DNA of 64,000 nt. Source: Bifiguratus adelaidae (Eukaryota > Mucoromycota > Endogonomycetes > Endogonales). Both the position numbers and the translations under genes were made by a program. Of this stretch, positions 18,395 to 29,471 are shown piece by piece. The stretch spans positions 1-64,000 of the forward strand of contig MVBO01000027.1 in the NCBI GenBank assembly GCA_002261195.1. The letters are read 5' to 3'. Position 1 is the stretch's first letter; every line of letters starts with the position of its first letter. A model generated the notes under the pieces. It ran no database searches and had not been told where the DNA came from. It was given only the letters and a program-made list of their open reading frames with translations.

Positions 18395-21300
18395 ATGGAG
18401 AATACCATAACCGAGTATACTGTGTTATTCACCAGTCAAAAGCAAAAGAAAGCAAAAACTTGGCAAGATGGTATGTTGCATGTGCATTACCTACAAGGCC
18501 GGCATGCTGATACCACTTGTTCACTTGTCATTGTACAGGCATTTTGAAGTACTATAGCTTCAACACCAAGGTATTTAGAGGCATTATTAGTAAAGGTGAA
18601 GCCTGGGAGCTAAGATCAGCCTAATTCAGGCGGCATTGTACGATGAGAAAGGCTTTAGTGTTGACAAGTAAGGATGAACAATGATCAACTGACTCGCCCA
18701 AAGGAAAACTAACCGAAAGTTTTCAGCCACTTTCTAAAGTCGAAGCGCATCAACGTTGGAGATGAACTGGAATTTGAGCGTACATTGGTCACTATAGAGG
18801 CGATCAACAGAATAATACCCGCTCCTACAAGTTATGGCAACAAGAGCCAGACGGAGGTAATGTCTATGCTATCGCTTGTAAAAGAGATCATCTTTCATGG
18901 AGGTTCCTGACACCATTCATTAGGTTGAAACAAATTCATTGCAGGGGACGCAAGGAAAGGCAGCCCCCTCACCTGTTCGCCAAAAGCTAGATGACCGAAG
19001 TAAGGGCCATCGGTCCAGAGATCCCTTCCGAAAGCGAGATTTGCCGGAGAGCTCGCTTGATGCGAATCCAGGAATGGACTTGATCTCCTATTCGCCTTCT
19101 AAGAGAACGTTGAAGTCGAAAGAACCTTTGGAAGTTGGGGAAGATTTGCCTCCTTACGCTTTGGTAACAGGTTGTTCGGCAAATGGGACGGTAAGTCGCG
19201 CAATCGGCTATTCGGCTAGATGTAAGTTCTAACTGCTTGTCCAAAGAATGCACAGAGTCGTAAACGGCGTAAGATTGGCTTGACGCGGCCAAATTCTTCC
19301 AGTGGAGTCGCGCGTGACCTACCATCATTGCAAGATGAGCTCACTTCGCCTAGTCAAGGCAAAGTGTCACCCTATGCGCCCACAGAGCATCTTGGGATAC
19401 AGACAGAAGACGGTGGAAGTCCCAGAAGGTTGGTATGAATCACAGTGGCCGACAGCGAACTAAATGCCGCGGATGTAGGAGCTTGCACGCTATCACAAAT
19501 ACTCTGGATAGGCCGCGCCAGCGTCATCCCTCTGCTGCATGCGCCACGCAGCCGAGTAACTATAGGTAGAAGACATTGGAAATCGACCACATGGCTGAAA
19601 CTAACATCGTTGTACCTCACAGAAGCCCATCTCTTGGTCTTACCTTTCCTAGTGCTCAAGCATGCGCAAACATAATGAAGAGCACAAAGTCACCGGTCAG
19701 AACTTTAAAAGTTGGTCATACTTTTGTAAGTTTGCCGAAGCATGACTGATTTTCTTTGCTGACACGTTACAGAGTACTCCGCTACAGTACCAAATCGAAT
19801 ATTCGCGCCTTTTGACCGAGCATTTACAAGTTTTTTTGACGAAGGTGGCTCATATCTATCATGTCATTAGAGCACAGGGCAAGCCAATTAACTACCTTCG
19901 CGCCAATCTCACTAGTCGCGGAATTGGCTACTATGATAATGTCCGCCTATCGTAAGTGATACCGATACACACGCTATGAGAACAAGATGTCTAATCTCAC
20001 TGCAGGCGCAAAGAACATTTTGGTCAATGTTCGACTCAGCCGGAGACACCAAATCAACACAACAAACCGAATGACCTATTTACAATCCATATCAATGCTT
20101 TGGAGCACTATTCAAATTACAGCAAAGGTACGCCATGCCGATATCCCATTCGTTGCGCCGACTGTTTATTTGCAGATGACATTTGGGCGCTATCAAGGTC
20201 CCAAGACTTCGAAGCGATGACCACATTCTTGGTCAGAAGTGCAGGATATGGCCCAAATACCTCAGGCTTTCTAGATGTCATTCCTCTCTTTGCAAGAGAT
20301 TGTCAGAAGTGTAAAGAAAACGTAGGAGAGAACGCACTCTACGGTCTCAGAGCTATGCCCGCGTCTGCCGAATTAATGATGCTAGGTATGTATAGACGTC
20401 ATACGCTCGCGATAAAAGGTCACCAGTGACGAACAGCGTATCTGCAGATGCACTCAACAGCACAGAATGGAAGTCGCCTATTCTTTCTTCCCTTCTTCAC
20501 AAATCCGTCATCAAATGTCCGGTGAATGGCAACAAAGGTTTCAAGGCACCGGTCATACTTCCAAACGAATGCAGTAGACTGGTAATAAATTCCGAATATG
20601 GGATCAACGTGTCCAGAGAAATCAAACAGACAGTGTCAGAATTCGGTCTGAACGAGGATCAAGAGAGGTATGTCAGCACATTGATTCAAAAATTTGGACT
20701 CATCGGATTCCCAGAGTCCTCACAGCCTGGGCCAAACTGACCATCGCTTGCCCGGAATGGGATGAAGCTGCGGATAGTAAAGTTCTGCTCGTTCACGGTA
20801 CGTTTAACCGCCATGCAGTTTCCAGAACTAATCGAGTCCATCTAGGAGTATTCGGAGCTGGGAAAAGGTAAAATGTTCCCTAACCGTACGGAAACTTGGA
20901 TCCTGATCTTGTGTCAGCTATCTTATCGCAGTGCTCATATTATTTCTGCAAAGACTGAAATCAAAGGTTTCTTTGACGACCGGTAAAAGTGCGCCAGGCA
21001 AGATTTTGATAACGTCAATGACAGTGAGTGTTGCTGGAAGATAACCGCTTCCACTTACTCACATTTGCTGCGACCAGAATGTGGCAGTCGACCGGATACT
21101 CGGGGTAAGCCATTTAGAAGCATCTGGAGAATTTAATGTTAACAACTTGCAGAACCTGATCGATCTGGGATACAAGGAATTTTTACGCGTTGGCAGGTGG
21201 GTGGCCGAATCGCCTCTTTATCCATATGCTTACGAGAGTTGGCAGCGTCAAGAAGGTTGCAAAATCTATTTTACCATACATAGTGAAAGCTAAGATTGGT

Positions 21301-22801
21301 AAAGAGGATGGTAGGTGACAGTAGCCTTTCTTGCTCTTGCATAAGGTTTGACTTGTCTCTTACCAGAAATTAAAGAGTTGGAAAGCATTCTGAGCAATGA
21401 ATCACTTTACGCGAAGGAGAAGGCGCTTGTGCAAGAAGCGCTAGCAGGGCTAAGGTCACGAGATAGTCATCAAGTCTTGTCAGAAGCCGGAGTTGTTGGT
21501 ACGTGGTTGGAAGATCTGTTGCTTCAAATGCTTATGACAGTTCGGCTATTAGGTGTAACGTGCATGGCATCAACCTTCGAAATACTTAATGAGACCGACT
21601 TCCCTATCGTTATCATAGATGAAGCCTCACAGATCGCTGAACCAATGGCCATGGTACCAATTTCGAGGTCTAACTGCGAGAGACTAGTTCTCGTTGGCGA
21701 TCCGCAACAGCTGCCACCGCCCCTGCAAACAAGTTCAGATCCGAAATCCGAAGGTAAAGGGCTGGACAAGACCATCTTCAATCGATTGATGGAGATGGGC
21801 ATCTCTCCCATCATGTTACGTACACAATACAGATGCCATCCGGATATTGCAAATCTCAGCAATGACCTCTTCTACGGAGGAATGCTCATCAATGGCGTCA
21901 GCACGGCTGATAGATCCCCTATCCTCCCTCAAATGGCTGCGATTAGCGTTGTCGGGGTGAGAGGCGTCGAAAAGCAGGTTGCGCGGAGCAACTCATATCT
22001 CAACGAACGGGAACGCGATTTGACGATTGCTATTGTGCGGGCTTGTTTGCGTGAGCATGTCTCTCCAAATGATATTGTATCATATCATTATACAAGTCAC
22101 AAACTGACGCGGTAAGATCGGCAGCCGAGGCGCAAATATCGGAGAAAAAGTTACCACAAATTTCCACAGTCGATGCTTTCCAAGGGGCTGAAAAAGACAT
22201 CATCATATTATCCACTGTCCGTTCAAGTCGCACGCAATTTCTGGATTCTCGATATCGCGTTAACGTTGCCATCACACGTGCGAAACGACATCTGATCATC
22301 CTCGGACATATGGACGTTTTCCAAGCCAGTGATATTTGGAGCCATATTGTAGAAAGAGCCCGGAATCAAGGCAACTACTATACCGAGGACCGCTTGCTTC
22401 AACTGTTAGGTAACTTGGAGTCCGCTGGAGGTGGACAAGATTGCGGTCCAAAGGACTCCTTGGACTATAACGCAAACATTTTCGAGGAGTTTGATCAATC
22501 AGGCGATGCTGCACCAGTTGTTCCTCACGATATCTCAAGCAAAGATTGTCGGACGCCCCCTGAGCACACAGCTGCGATAGAGTCAAATAGCGTAGGCTGG
22601 ATCGCTGCGCCAGACGAACACCTACCGGAGACCACGTCCGCAAAAGGTGAATTTGCCAGCCTGCTCAAGAATCTCACCAAAGGGTGGAATTCTGACGACT
22701 CCAAAAGTGACGATGAATCCGTCTTTGACACATCGAGCCCTGTGACGAATCTACATAACACATCAATAGATGAAGACGACCTTGACTTGCTAGAGTGTTA
22801 A
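18395..22801 (+). CDS. ZGRF1-like DNA helicase (DUF2439 + SF1 UPF1-like helicase), frame broken near 22080
   Basis: About 1097 aa once the break is allowed for. Exons: 18395-18470, 18539-18570, 18630-18667, 18727-18856, 18924-19190, 19247-19428, 19623-19725, 19773-19951, 20006-20127, 20176-20385, 20448-20667, 20715-20797, 20846-20867, 20918-21023, 21078-21104, 21153-21196, 21246-21310, 21367-21498, 21541-22801. Residues 1-90 are a DUF2439 domain (YTVLFTSQKQKKAKTWQDG, ALYDEKG, FLKSKRINVGDELEFE), as in ZGRF1 and yeast Mte1. The C-half is an SF1B helicase: GLNEDQER, Walker A GVFGAGKS, Walker B IIDEASQ, motif III GDPQQLPP, motif IV RTQYRCHP, VDAFQGAEKD, NVAITRAKRHL. Relatives act in recombination and crosslink repair in the nucleus. 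I see no GRF zinc finger. A tandem TATCA duplication (22078-22087) shifts the frame just before the conserved YKSQ motif. Confidence 0.88.
22078..22087. repeat. 5-bp tandem duplication TATCA-TATCA in the helicase
   Basis: Two adjacent TATCA copies. With one copy, the sequence reads straight through into the conserved L-Y-K-S-Q helicase motif and a 240-codon open C-terminus; with two, reading ends at a TAA about 40 bp later. The family expects the one-copy reading. Confidence 0.75.
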
Positions 22802-24429
22802 GCGGAGCAGGAACTTGTACAATATTCAAGCAAGATAGAACTTGCATCTCTTGGCGCGGAATAAACGCAGTCGCTGATTGCGCGTGTTTCAGAGATGGAG
22901 CCGCCTGCGAGATGTCGAACGTCGGGGATATCTATCAATTCTATCCCAGCTTGATCGCTAGGCTCAAGAGCTGACATAAAAACCTGTCTGTTCTATTGAT
23001 CTGTGCACCTTGAGTAGTCGGTTGATTTATAGGCTCCACATAACAGGCATGTATCAAAGCAATAGGCGGACAGTGTCGTGAAGTTGTCATGTTACTAGGC
23101 TTTTCATATAATTTTACCGATCATTATATGCTAGTCTGCCAACTGTTCATGATTTATTATAGAGGCTGCGAGATTGAGCGCATCTTGGGATATGTCTGTA
23201 ATAGTAGCTGGCGAAATCCAAAAATGATCGCAAGTGAGTTTGTTCTTCGGGATTGGCTTTGATAGGATCAGCTCTACTGGAGTTGGTCCGTTGAGCTGGC
23301 TATTGCTCGTCTCAAGCGCAGCCTCCTGATAATTCGAAGAAGCTGACGTCTTATGACGTGCCTTCACGCATGCGCATCGCTTTTCTTGTCGGTGGTAGAT
23401 GATGATTCTTCAAATTTCACTGTCGATTTTTATCTACGTGTATTCTTCTTCGGTTGAACATTCACCTGCACCTATTTCATCAACTCTTGCGGCTTGGAGC
23501 GACACCTCGTTTAACTTACCGTTATATTAGGTCCCATACCTGCGTTACCTCCATCGTATGAGTCTGCTGTCGTACAATGTGCCCTGCAACGTCGTAATGA
23601 AATCAGTTAAGAGTGATAAAGGGCAAGGTCAAATTTGATACAATAATCTCCCTAGGGTTCACTCTCCGACCGGCGGCATATCTGGCAATAAATTGCTGAG
23701 GTAAGAAGGATCATTGAAGTAGTAAAGTCTTCTGGAGGGAGTCATTGCTTCCCCATAGTTTTCGCCGGAAAACGAAAGCCTCGGTGATCAATGACCCAAA
23801 TGCTCAGCTCGCTTGCTGAAGCCCAGAACCACCACACATGCATCCGGGAACCCAATGCAAGGATGGGTGGAGAGGATACCGAACATATATGACAGCTTGG
23901 TTGTTGCGCCATTGCAAAGAAGCGTCCAGGCACTACGTCGCATTCGGCAAGATATAGACGGTGTCATGAGACCAGGTTTCACAACGGTAAAGGTACGAGC
24001 CTTCTTCTGTGGTCGGGATGAACTGACAGCCAAAGCTGTTCAAATTCTGCCTGTGAATCCTGCAGGCGTCGTGTCCGATTAGTGCAGCGTACGCTAAACT
24101 CTGATATTTGACGGTGGTCTCGTTAAGAATCCGATGGAAAGTCTCGAGGATCTTTCCGCTCTGTATACTATAACGCGTGAGAAACAATGGCCAGGGACGT
24201 TGGGTGTCGTAATTGATAATAGTTCCTACCAAATGTCTCAAGACATCGTGGTATTTCTTTTCACTGCAAGTTTCTTCAAGCAAGGAGAGAATAGAATGAT
24301 GAAGGTGAAAGAATAGAATGAAAAGAGAAGGTTCAGGAACAGACCAATTCGAACTTTTAACACTCTTCGGCCAAAGACGCGTGCGTTCACCATTTCGGGA
24401 AATTGCCTGAGTTCCTTGTGCACAGCAAC
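22802..24429. other. 1.6-kb region, no assigned gene; overlapping short ORFs
   Basis: Open frames occur on the minus strand at 23131-23367 (78 codons), 23788-24033 and about 23933-24283 (no ATG at its upstream end; reads VLRHLVGTIINYDTQRPW), and on the plus strand at 23813-24082. They overlap one another and I recognise none. A small spliced minus-strand gene ending near 23131 is possible, but I could not build a consistent model. The right end must contain the promoter of the acyltransferase at 24430. Confidence 0.35.
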
Positions 24430-26206
24430 ATGCCCTTTGGTACGTCGCATGAGATCATAGTCGAGGCAACTAGACTCTGTCTATGGTCCTTTTACAAGGT
24501 TGTTGCGGTATATGGAAGTCACAATGTGTCTCCTGATGAGCCCTATGTGATGTAAGTGTCCTTTCACGTCAAACGAGGCCTGCTTATCACTGTACCCTTT
24601 TGTAGAGCATGCACACATCACAACATGATTGTCGACCCAGCTATCCTTTCTAATACATTCCCATATGGACGGAGAATTCACTATTGGGCCAAGGACTCAC
24701 TTTTTGCAAACCCGATTGCGAAGCGTATTCTTGACGACTCTGGAGTGGTGCCAGTCGACCGTACGACCAAGAACAACACGCTTCTTTACGCTGCGACGTA
24801 TGATGTCTTGGCGTTAGGTGAATGTGTTGGAGTTTTTCCGGAGGGTACTAGTCATACTCTGCCTGGTATTGGCGAGTTTAGGGATGGTACAAGCTGGGTA
24901 CGCGTTATCTGCGGGAGATTTTGAGTGACTTAGTGACTGTTCAGGCTGCTCTGGGATACGCAAAGTCATTATTGGATGCCGAGGGTGAAGGCGCAGAACG
25001 CCGAACAAAGTATCAAGCGAGGCCGGCAGACGTATTGCCTGTTGCAATTGTATACCAAGACAAATCAAAATATCGTAGCAAGATCATTGTTCAGTGAGTA
25101 TTTGTTTCTTGCAATTGCATGTCTATGGTCGCAGTGACTAATCATTGTCTGTAGATACGGCAAGCCTATATCTGTGGCTCCTTATATCAACGACTTCATT
25201 AACGGAGATCAGCGCGCAACTGTAAAACGCTTAACACGGGACGTGGAAGCCGCGGTAGCAGCCATGTGTCTTAACGCGCCAGACTGGTAAGATTCTCATA
25301 GCTGGCTGTGACGTAGAGTGACTTAAATGGAATGCCAATGTCACAGGGATAGTCGACATGCTGCAGACATTTCTCGCGTCCTCCTTTTCGGCGATCAAAG
25401 CAAGGACAGCGTTGACTATGTTCCCATCATGCAAAGGTACGCTCCTGTGCTGTATGGTCAAAGGGGAAAGAGCTTTCGCTGATGTTGCCCCTAGTCTCAT
25501 AAGCACGTTCTCAGTGCTGGTGCCCAAGTACGAGGATATTGCCTATCTTCGTCGTATACTGTTGGAATACCGAAAGCAGCTGAATACCTTGCATCTTGAA
25601 GACAGCCATATCCGCAACTACAATGAACAGAAAATCACCAAGACATCAACAACAGTGTATCTCTGCAAGCAGACGCTGAAAGCTCTGGTCGACCTTTCCA
25701 TCTTCCTCCCTGGCCTCTTGGCGCACTGGCCTCTGTACATCATTGCAAAGGTGACGGAGCGATATGAAATCTTTGAAGAAGTGCGAGCACAGAATAAGAT
25801 GTTCGTTGGTATAGCCATGGTTCCATTTACCTACATTGTCATGTTTTTCCTCGTCTGGCGAACCATGTTCTCCAACAGCTATTTCGGCATCATTCCAGCC
25901 CTTTTGACTGTGGGCATCTTTGCTTGGTATCACACCGTTTCCATTGACTCTCGATATGAAATGTTCAAGGATCTCCGTGGTCGGTGGAGGCTTTTCGATG
26001 CCGTCGTGATGGGTAGAGGCATGTGGACGCGGAAGGAGAAGGTACTGGAAGCAAAACGACTTCGAGATGAATGTCTTCGGGGTGTACGAAAGATGGTCAA
26101 GGATTACGAGACTCAACCCGAATTGGCGTTCATTTTACAGCGCTTAAAGGCAAAACAGAATGAAGCGAGCAAGAAGGCGAGAAAGGGGTTTGAGTGGTTA
26201 TCATAG
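24430..26206 (+). CDS. glycerol-3-phosphate / dihydroxyacetone-phosphate acyltransferase (Sct1/Gpt2 type)
   Basis: Predicted 498-aa ER membrane enzyme that acylates glycerol-3-phosphate (or DHAP), the first step of phosphatidate synthesis. Exons: 24430-24551, 24606-24897, 24945-25093, 25155-25286, 25347-25436, 25495-26206 (1497 nt). The PlsC domain has the catalytic HX4D (ACTHHNMIVDP, about residue 45), a substrate motif with VVPVDR, and FPEGTSH (about 135). Three hydrophobic segments follow the catalytic part: LSIFLPGLLAHWPLYIIA, IAMVPFTYIVMFFLVW and IIPALLTVGIFAWY. A basic C-terminal tail comes last. It is shorter than yeast Sct1/Gpt2 (about 740 aa), which have long C-terminal extensions. 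ATG 24430 starts directly at the conserved first helix. Its 3' end converges on RPC25 with 81 bp between. Confidence 0.85.
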
Positions 26207-26224
26207 AAATGCTGGGTCCATGCT

Positions 26225-26249
26225 GAATGTGTTTGAATGTGTTTGAATG
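26225..26249. repeat. 10-bp tandem repeat GAATGTGTTT x2 plus GAATG
   Basis: Short direct repeat directly after the acyltransferase stop codon, in the 81-bp gap between convergent genes. TG-rich sequence here may form part of the polyadenylation signals; this is an inference. Confidence 0.6.
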
Positions 26250-26287
26250 CCTAATGTACATGCCGTGCCTGACGACGCTAATTGAAT

Positions 26288-27164
26288 CTACATTTTCCAC
26301 CAACTCGTTACTCCCAAACCGTCTTCGTTGACAGAACACTGCAACAGGCGCCATGAACATGATTGCGTCTGTATGAGAATCCTGCACTTACCGTGAGTGA
26401 GTACGGGGCAATCTTGGGCGTCTCTGTCGAACTTGCTTCTAGCAGAGATGCCCGTCGCGGTCCGGTGTTGGCGCGTCTAGGTGTCACATCTTCAAAGGCT
26501 TCTGCCTGGACTCGAAAACGGATCGTTTGATTCAGATCCATCCAGAATTCTGCCCCATCGACGTTCCAGAGAAAGACTTGATCTTCATTTACACTATGAA
26601 AGATGACGAGGTCAACAGATTGCATTCCCAGCATACAATTACCTACAATTGCGTTCCAGGTTGCATGAAATCGGCAGGAATGAAGATGTCGTCAAAGAAT
26701 CCCATCGACACTAGACATACATAAGTCATTTGCTCTATGATATCTTTGAAGATCCCTACCTTTGATGCCCTTTTCAGTGCTGCTTTTGATTTTGCCCGTC
26801 AACACTTCTCCAATGTAAGGTCGAAAGACAATAATACGAAACTTGACTATACCGTGGATTATTTGCATGTCGGGTACGGATCACGCTTCTCAACAAACCT
26901 TTGTAGTAGCTGGCTCCGTCAGAATGGTAAATGAAGCCTTCACTCGCTTCGAGAATGTCGAAGACGGAGATGCAGAGGCCAACATTTTGCACTACCTAAG
27001 AATCCCATTAACTACCCATTAAACCCCATGGCAAAGCAAAACACTGATCATACCTTGTTGGCGTACTTTTTGTTGAGTTCACTGGTGACGGCAAGGTTCT
27101 TTTCCATACCAAAAAGCTTTGGTTCTACCTTTACCGTGTCCTTGAACACGGGCAGCACAAACAT
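26288..27164 (-). CDS. RPC25: RNA polymerase III subunit RPC25 (Rpb7-like, RPC8/POLR3H)
   Basis: 203-aa stalk subunit of RNA polymerase III that pairs with Rpc17 and is needed for initiation on tRNA and 5S genes. Exons: 27164-27054, 26995-26899, 26846-26760, 26710-26647, 26593-26392, 26338-26288 (612 nt). The N-terminal half is the SHS2/Rpb7-N fold: it starts MFVLPVFKDTVKVEPKLFG and continues VVQNVGLCISVFDI. The C-half is the OB-fold RNA-binding domain: FRPYIGEVLTGKIKSS, MGFFDDIFIP, MDLNQTIRFRV. The protein ends on the family hallmark EDGLGVTSWW. Length matches yeast and human (204-212). Its start codon lies 9 bp from the divergent deaminase start. Confidence 0.92.
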
Positions 27165-27173
27165 CAATCAAAA
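27165..27173. promoter_or_regulatory. 9-bp gap between divergent start codons of RPC25 and the deaminase
   Basis: The ATG of RPC25 (27164-27162, minus) and the first ATG of the deaminase (27174, plus) are nine bases apart. Each promoter must therefore lie inside the opposite coding region, or the deaminase must start at a later Met (the next is at about 27258). No TATA box is seen in the gap. Confidence 0.6.
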
Positions 27174-27683
27174 ATGGCTTCGGAAACGAAAGGTGAGCGA
27201 GTCATTGACGAAGCGCGTGACACTCATTCGGTACTAGATCCTAAGGATGCAGAGCTTATGCATATGGCCATTCAGGAGGCAAACAGGTCTGAACCCGTGG
27301 AAACGGCGTATTGTGTTGGCGCGGTGCTCGTTTCTGTCACGGGAGAGATATTAAGTACAGGTTACTCACGAGAACTGCCGGGGAACACGCACGCCGAGGA
27401 GTGTTGTCTGGGCAAATTGAAGGATATCGGTCAGGCTGCTGGAGGTACCATGTACACTACCATGGAACCATGCAGCCACCGGTTATCGGGCAATAAGCCA
27501 TGCGTGGAAAGAATCATTGCGGTGCGTATTGCAAGAGTGGTTGTAGGCGTTCTGGAACCGCCAACCTTTGTCGAGAATTGTGTTGGAGTTGAGCTACTGG
27601 GGAACGAAGGTATCAAGGTCGAGGTGGTACCGAATGTAGCGGAGGAATGTCTACGACCGAATAAGCACGTCTTGAACAAGTAG
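27174..27683 (+). CDS. Rib2-like pyrimidine (DRAP) deaminase, CDA fold
   Basis: 169-aa zinc-dependent deaminase of the cytidine-deaminase superfamily, related to the deaminase half of yeast Rib2. Rib2 acts in riboflavin synthesis on 2,5-diamino-6-ribitylamino-pyrimidinone 5'-phosphate. Seen: the substrate segment GYSRELPGNTHAEECCL with the zinc/catalytic His-Ala-Glu, then TMEPCSHRLSGNKPC with the two zinc-binding Cys. GVLEPPTF and the tail match the family. A separate pseudouridine-synthase half, as in yeast Rib2, is absent, as in several other fungi. A single exon. The substrate is inferred from resemblance. The start may be ATG 27174 or the Met at about 27258, which would leave room for 5' UTRs. 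Confidence 0.8.
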   Translation: MASETKGERVIDEARDTHSVLDPKDAELMHMAIQEANRSEPVETAYCVGAVLVSVTGEILSTGYSRELPGNTHAEECCLGKLKDIGQAAGGTMYTTMEPCSHRLSGNKPCVERIIAVRIARVVVGVLEPPTFVENCVGVELLGNEGIKVEVVPNVAEECLRPNKHVLNK

Positions 27684-27852
27684 ATGGAAGGGACAGACTG
27701 TAGATGACACGTCCATTCGGCCACACACGGATACGTTACGCGATGACGCACGATCCGGCATGTACATAGATTGGATAGGATAGATTGTATGCCGAAAGCT
27801 ATCCGCATGGCTTCTATTTAGTCTATATTTACACCTTGTCGACAACACATCC

Positions 27853-29390
27853 CTACATCAAGCTGGTCAGCCACTCTATTACTCCCATGACGCCTCCAGC
27901 GATAACAATGAATTGCGTTGGCCAATTCCACCAGCAGCCTAGAGCGTACGATACGACAACCACCACCGAGTGGAAATCCTCATGACTGGGAACAGGCTCG
28001 TCGGTACCGGGGAGAGTAGCACCATCGCCTGCGGAGCGAACTTGCTTCCAGAGAATCCAGACGGCGGCGAAAATCAAACCAACTGCCGCCGATTTCACTC
28101 CACGGAAAATGGAGGCTACCATAGGATGGTCTCGATGCTTTTGCCAGAAGGGGATCACTGAAGCCATGAGTGCTAGACCGGGCAAAAAGATACCGACGAA
28201 TGCAAGCAAACCACCGACAAACTGCGCGAATCCATTTGTGGTTACGGCCCGCATCGCGAGTACACCCAGATAGGCAGCAAAGTTGAAATTAGGACCCGGT
28301 AGCGCTTGGATGAGGGCTAACCCAAGTAGAAACTCTTGATTGGTCACCCAACCCCTATCGGTGACACAGTAAGACTGCAATAGCGCAATAACGACTGAAC
28401 CACCTCCGAATATAATAGATCCGACGACATAAAAGGTGGCGAATATGGCGAGAGGTATCGGCACGCCTTCGCTAGTGCTGATAGGAAAAGTGATGACGAG
28501 GAGAAGGAGAACAACGGTCAGGATCGTCCCTGCAACCCAGCGTGGGTAAGTATATAGACCTCTAGGCTGCACGGAGATGAGATATGAATGAACACATATA
28601 CTCTTCCAACTTACGCTTTGGTTCGTTGCTACGGTTGGCAGGGTAGATTCTGAGGCTTTCACAGGCAGCTCGCCCTCCTCCGCAATATTGGCATTGTAGT
28701 CCTCGGGTACGTTTGCATCATCCAAGCTAATCGGTTGGCGTCCTTTCCTCTTTCTGCGACTGTGTCGGGAATTCAACAGCTCCCACATCAGGCTGATCAA
28801 ACCACCTGCAGCCATGAGCGCAGGATAAAGCCACGCAACCTTGTAACACATGGCGGCACCAGCAACGAGGATAGTGATCGCCGTTGTAAATCGGTCGACG
28901 CAAATGGATGATCCCATACGGACAGCCGCCAGTGCAATAATTCCCACCGCCGCAGACGATAATGTTTGTTCCAGTCGCAACAACCATAGAGGAGTCACTT
29001 GAGGTAAATTAGATACACCAAAGGCAGCGCTTGTCATCAGTGTGAATCCTAACACGCTACGAGCCAAGCAGAATTAACGCTGAAAGGTTACGGGAGAGAT
29101 GATTACCTCCACAGAACAAAGGCCCAAAAGGCGCAGAGAAAGCCGTTGCGGACCAGAGCAAGGCTATAAGCAATCTCGGTGGATGCTGGGCCAGGAAGTG
29201 CCGAGGATATGGCGAATAGCTCTGAGAAGGTCGCTTCGTCCACCCACCTAGCCTTCTTAACAATATTCTCATGGAGAATACCCAAGTGAGCATTAGGACC
29301 ACCAAATGTCGTCAACAGCAACGGTACAAAGGTGAAGGTAGTCTCCTTCAGCCTTATCCATAGTGTAGGCAACGAATGCCGTCCCTCCAT
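27853..29390 (-). CDS. CHR-family (chromate) ion transporter, two-domain
   Basis: 479-aa membrane protein of the chromate transporter (CHR, ChrA) family, which exports chromate in bacteria; fungal members are less studied. Exons: 29390-29107, 29056-28615, 28566-27853. Both CHR halves are present. The N-half has TTFGGPNAHLGILHENIV and AISSALPGPASTEIAYSLALV. The C-half has IIFGGGSVVIALLQSY and GLALIQALPGPNFNFAAYLGV. Each half holds about five to six hydrophobic segments. A Lys/Arg-rich, acidic cytosolic linker (HSRRKRKGR) joins them. The 48-nt segment 28567-28614 has perfect intron ends (GTAAGT...CAG) but is a multiple of three and stop-free, so retention would add 16 residues without a frame change. 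ATG at 29390 is the first true Met; the open frame extends two codons upstream. Confidence 0.85.
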
Positions 29391-29471
29391 GGGCAACAGT
29401 AACAGAAGAAACGTTTTGATCCGAGGGTTAAATTCGTGTATGAAATTGAAAGTCTAAAATCGCTTTTTGTT

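Noticed and set aside
20582-20616. 35-nt candidate intron GTAATA...CCAG in the helicase
   Set aside because: Removing it would shift the frame out of the conserved GLNEDQER motif; the continuous frame is right.
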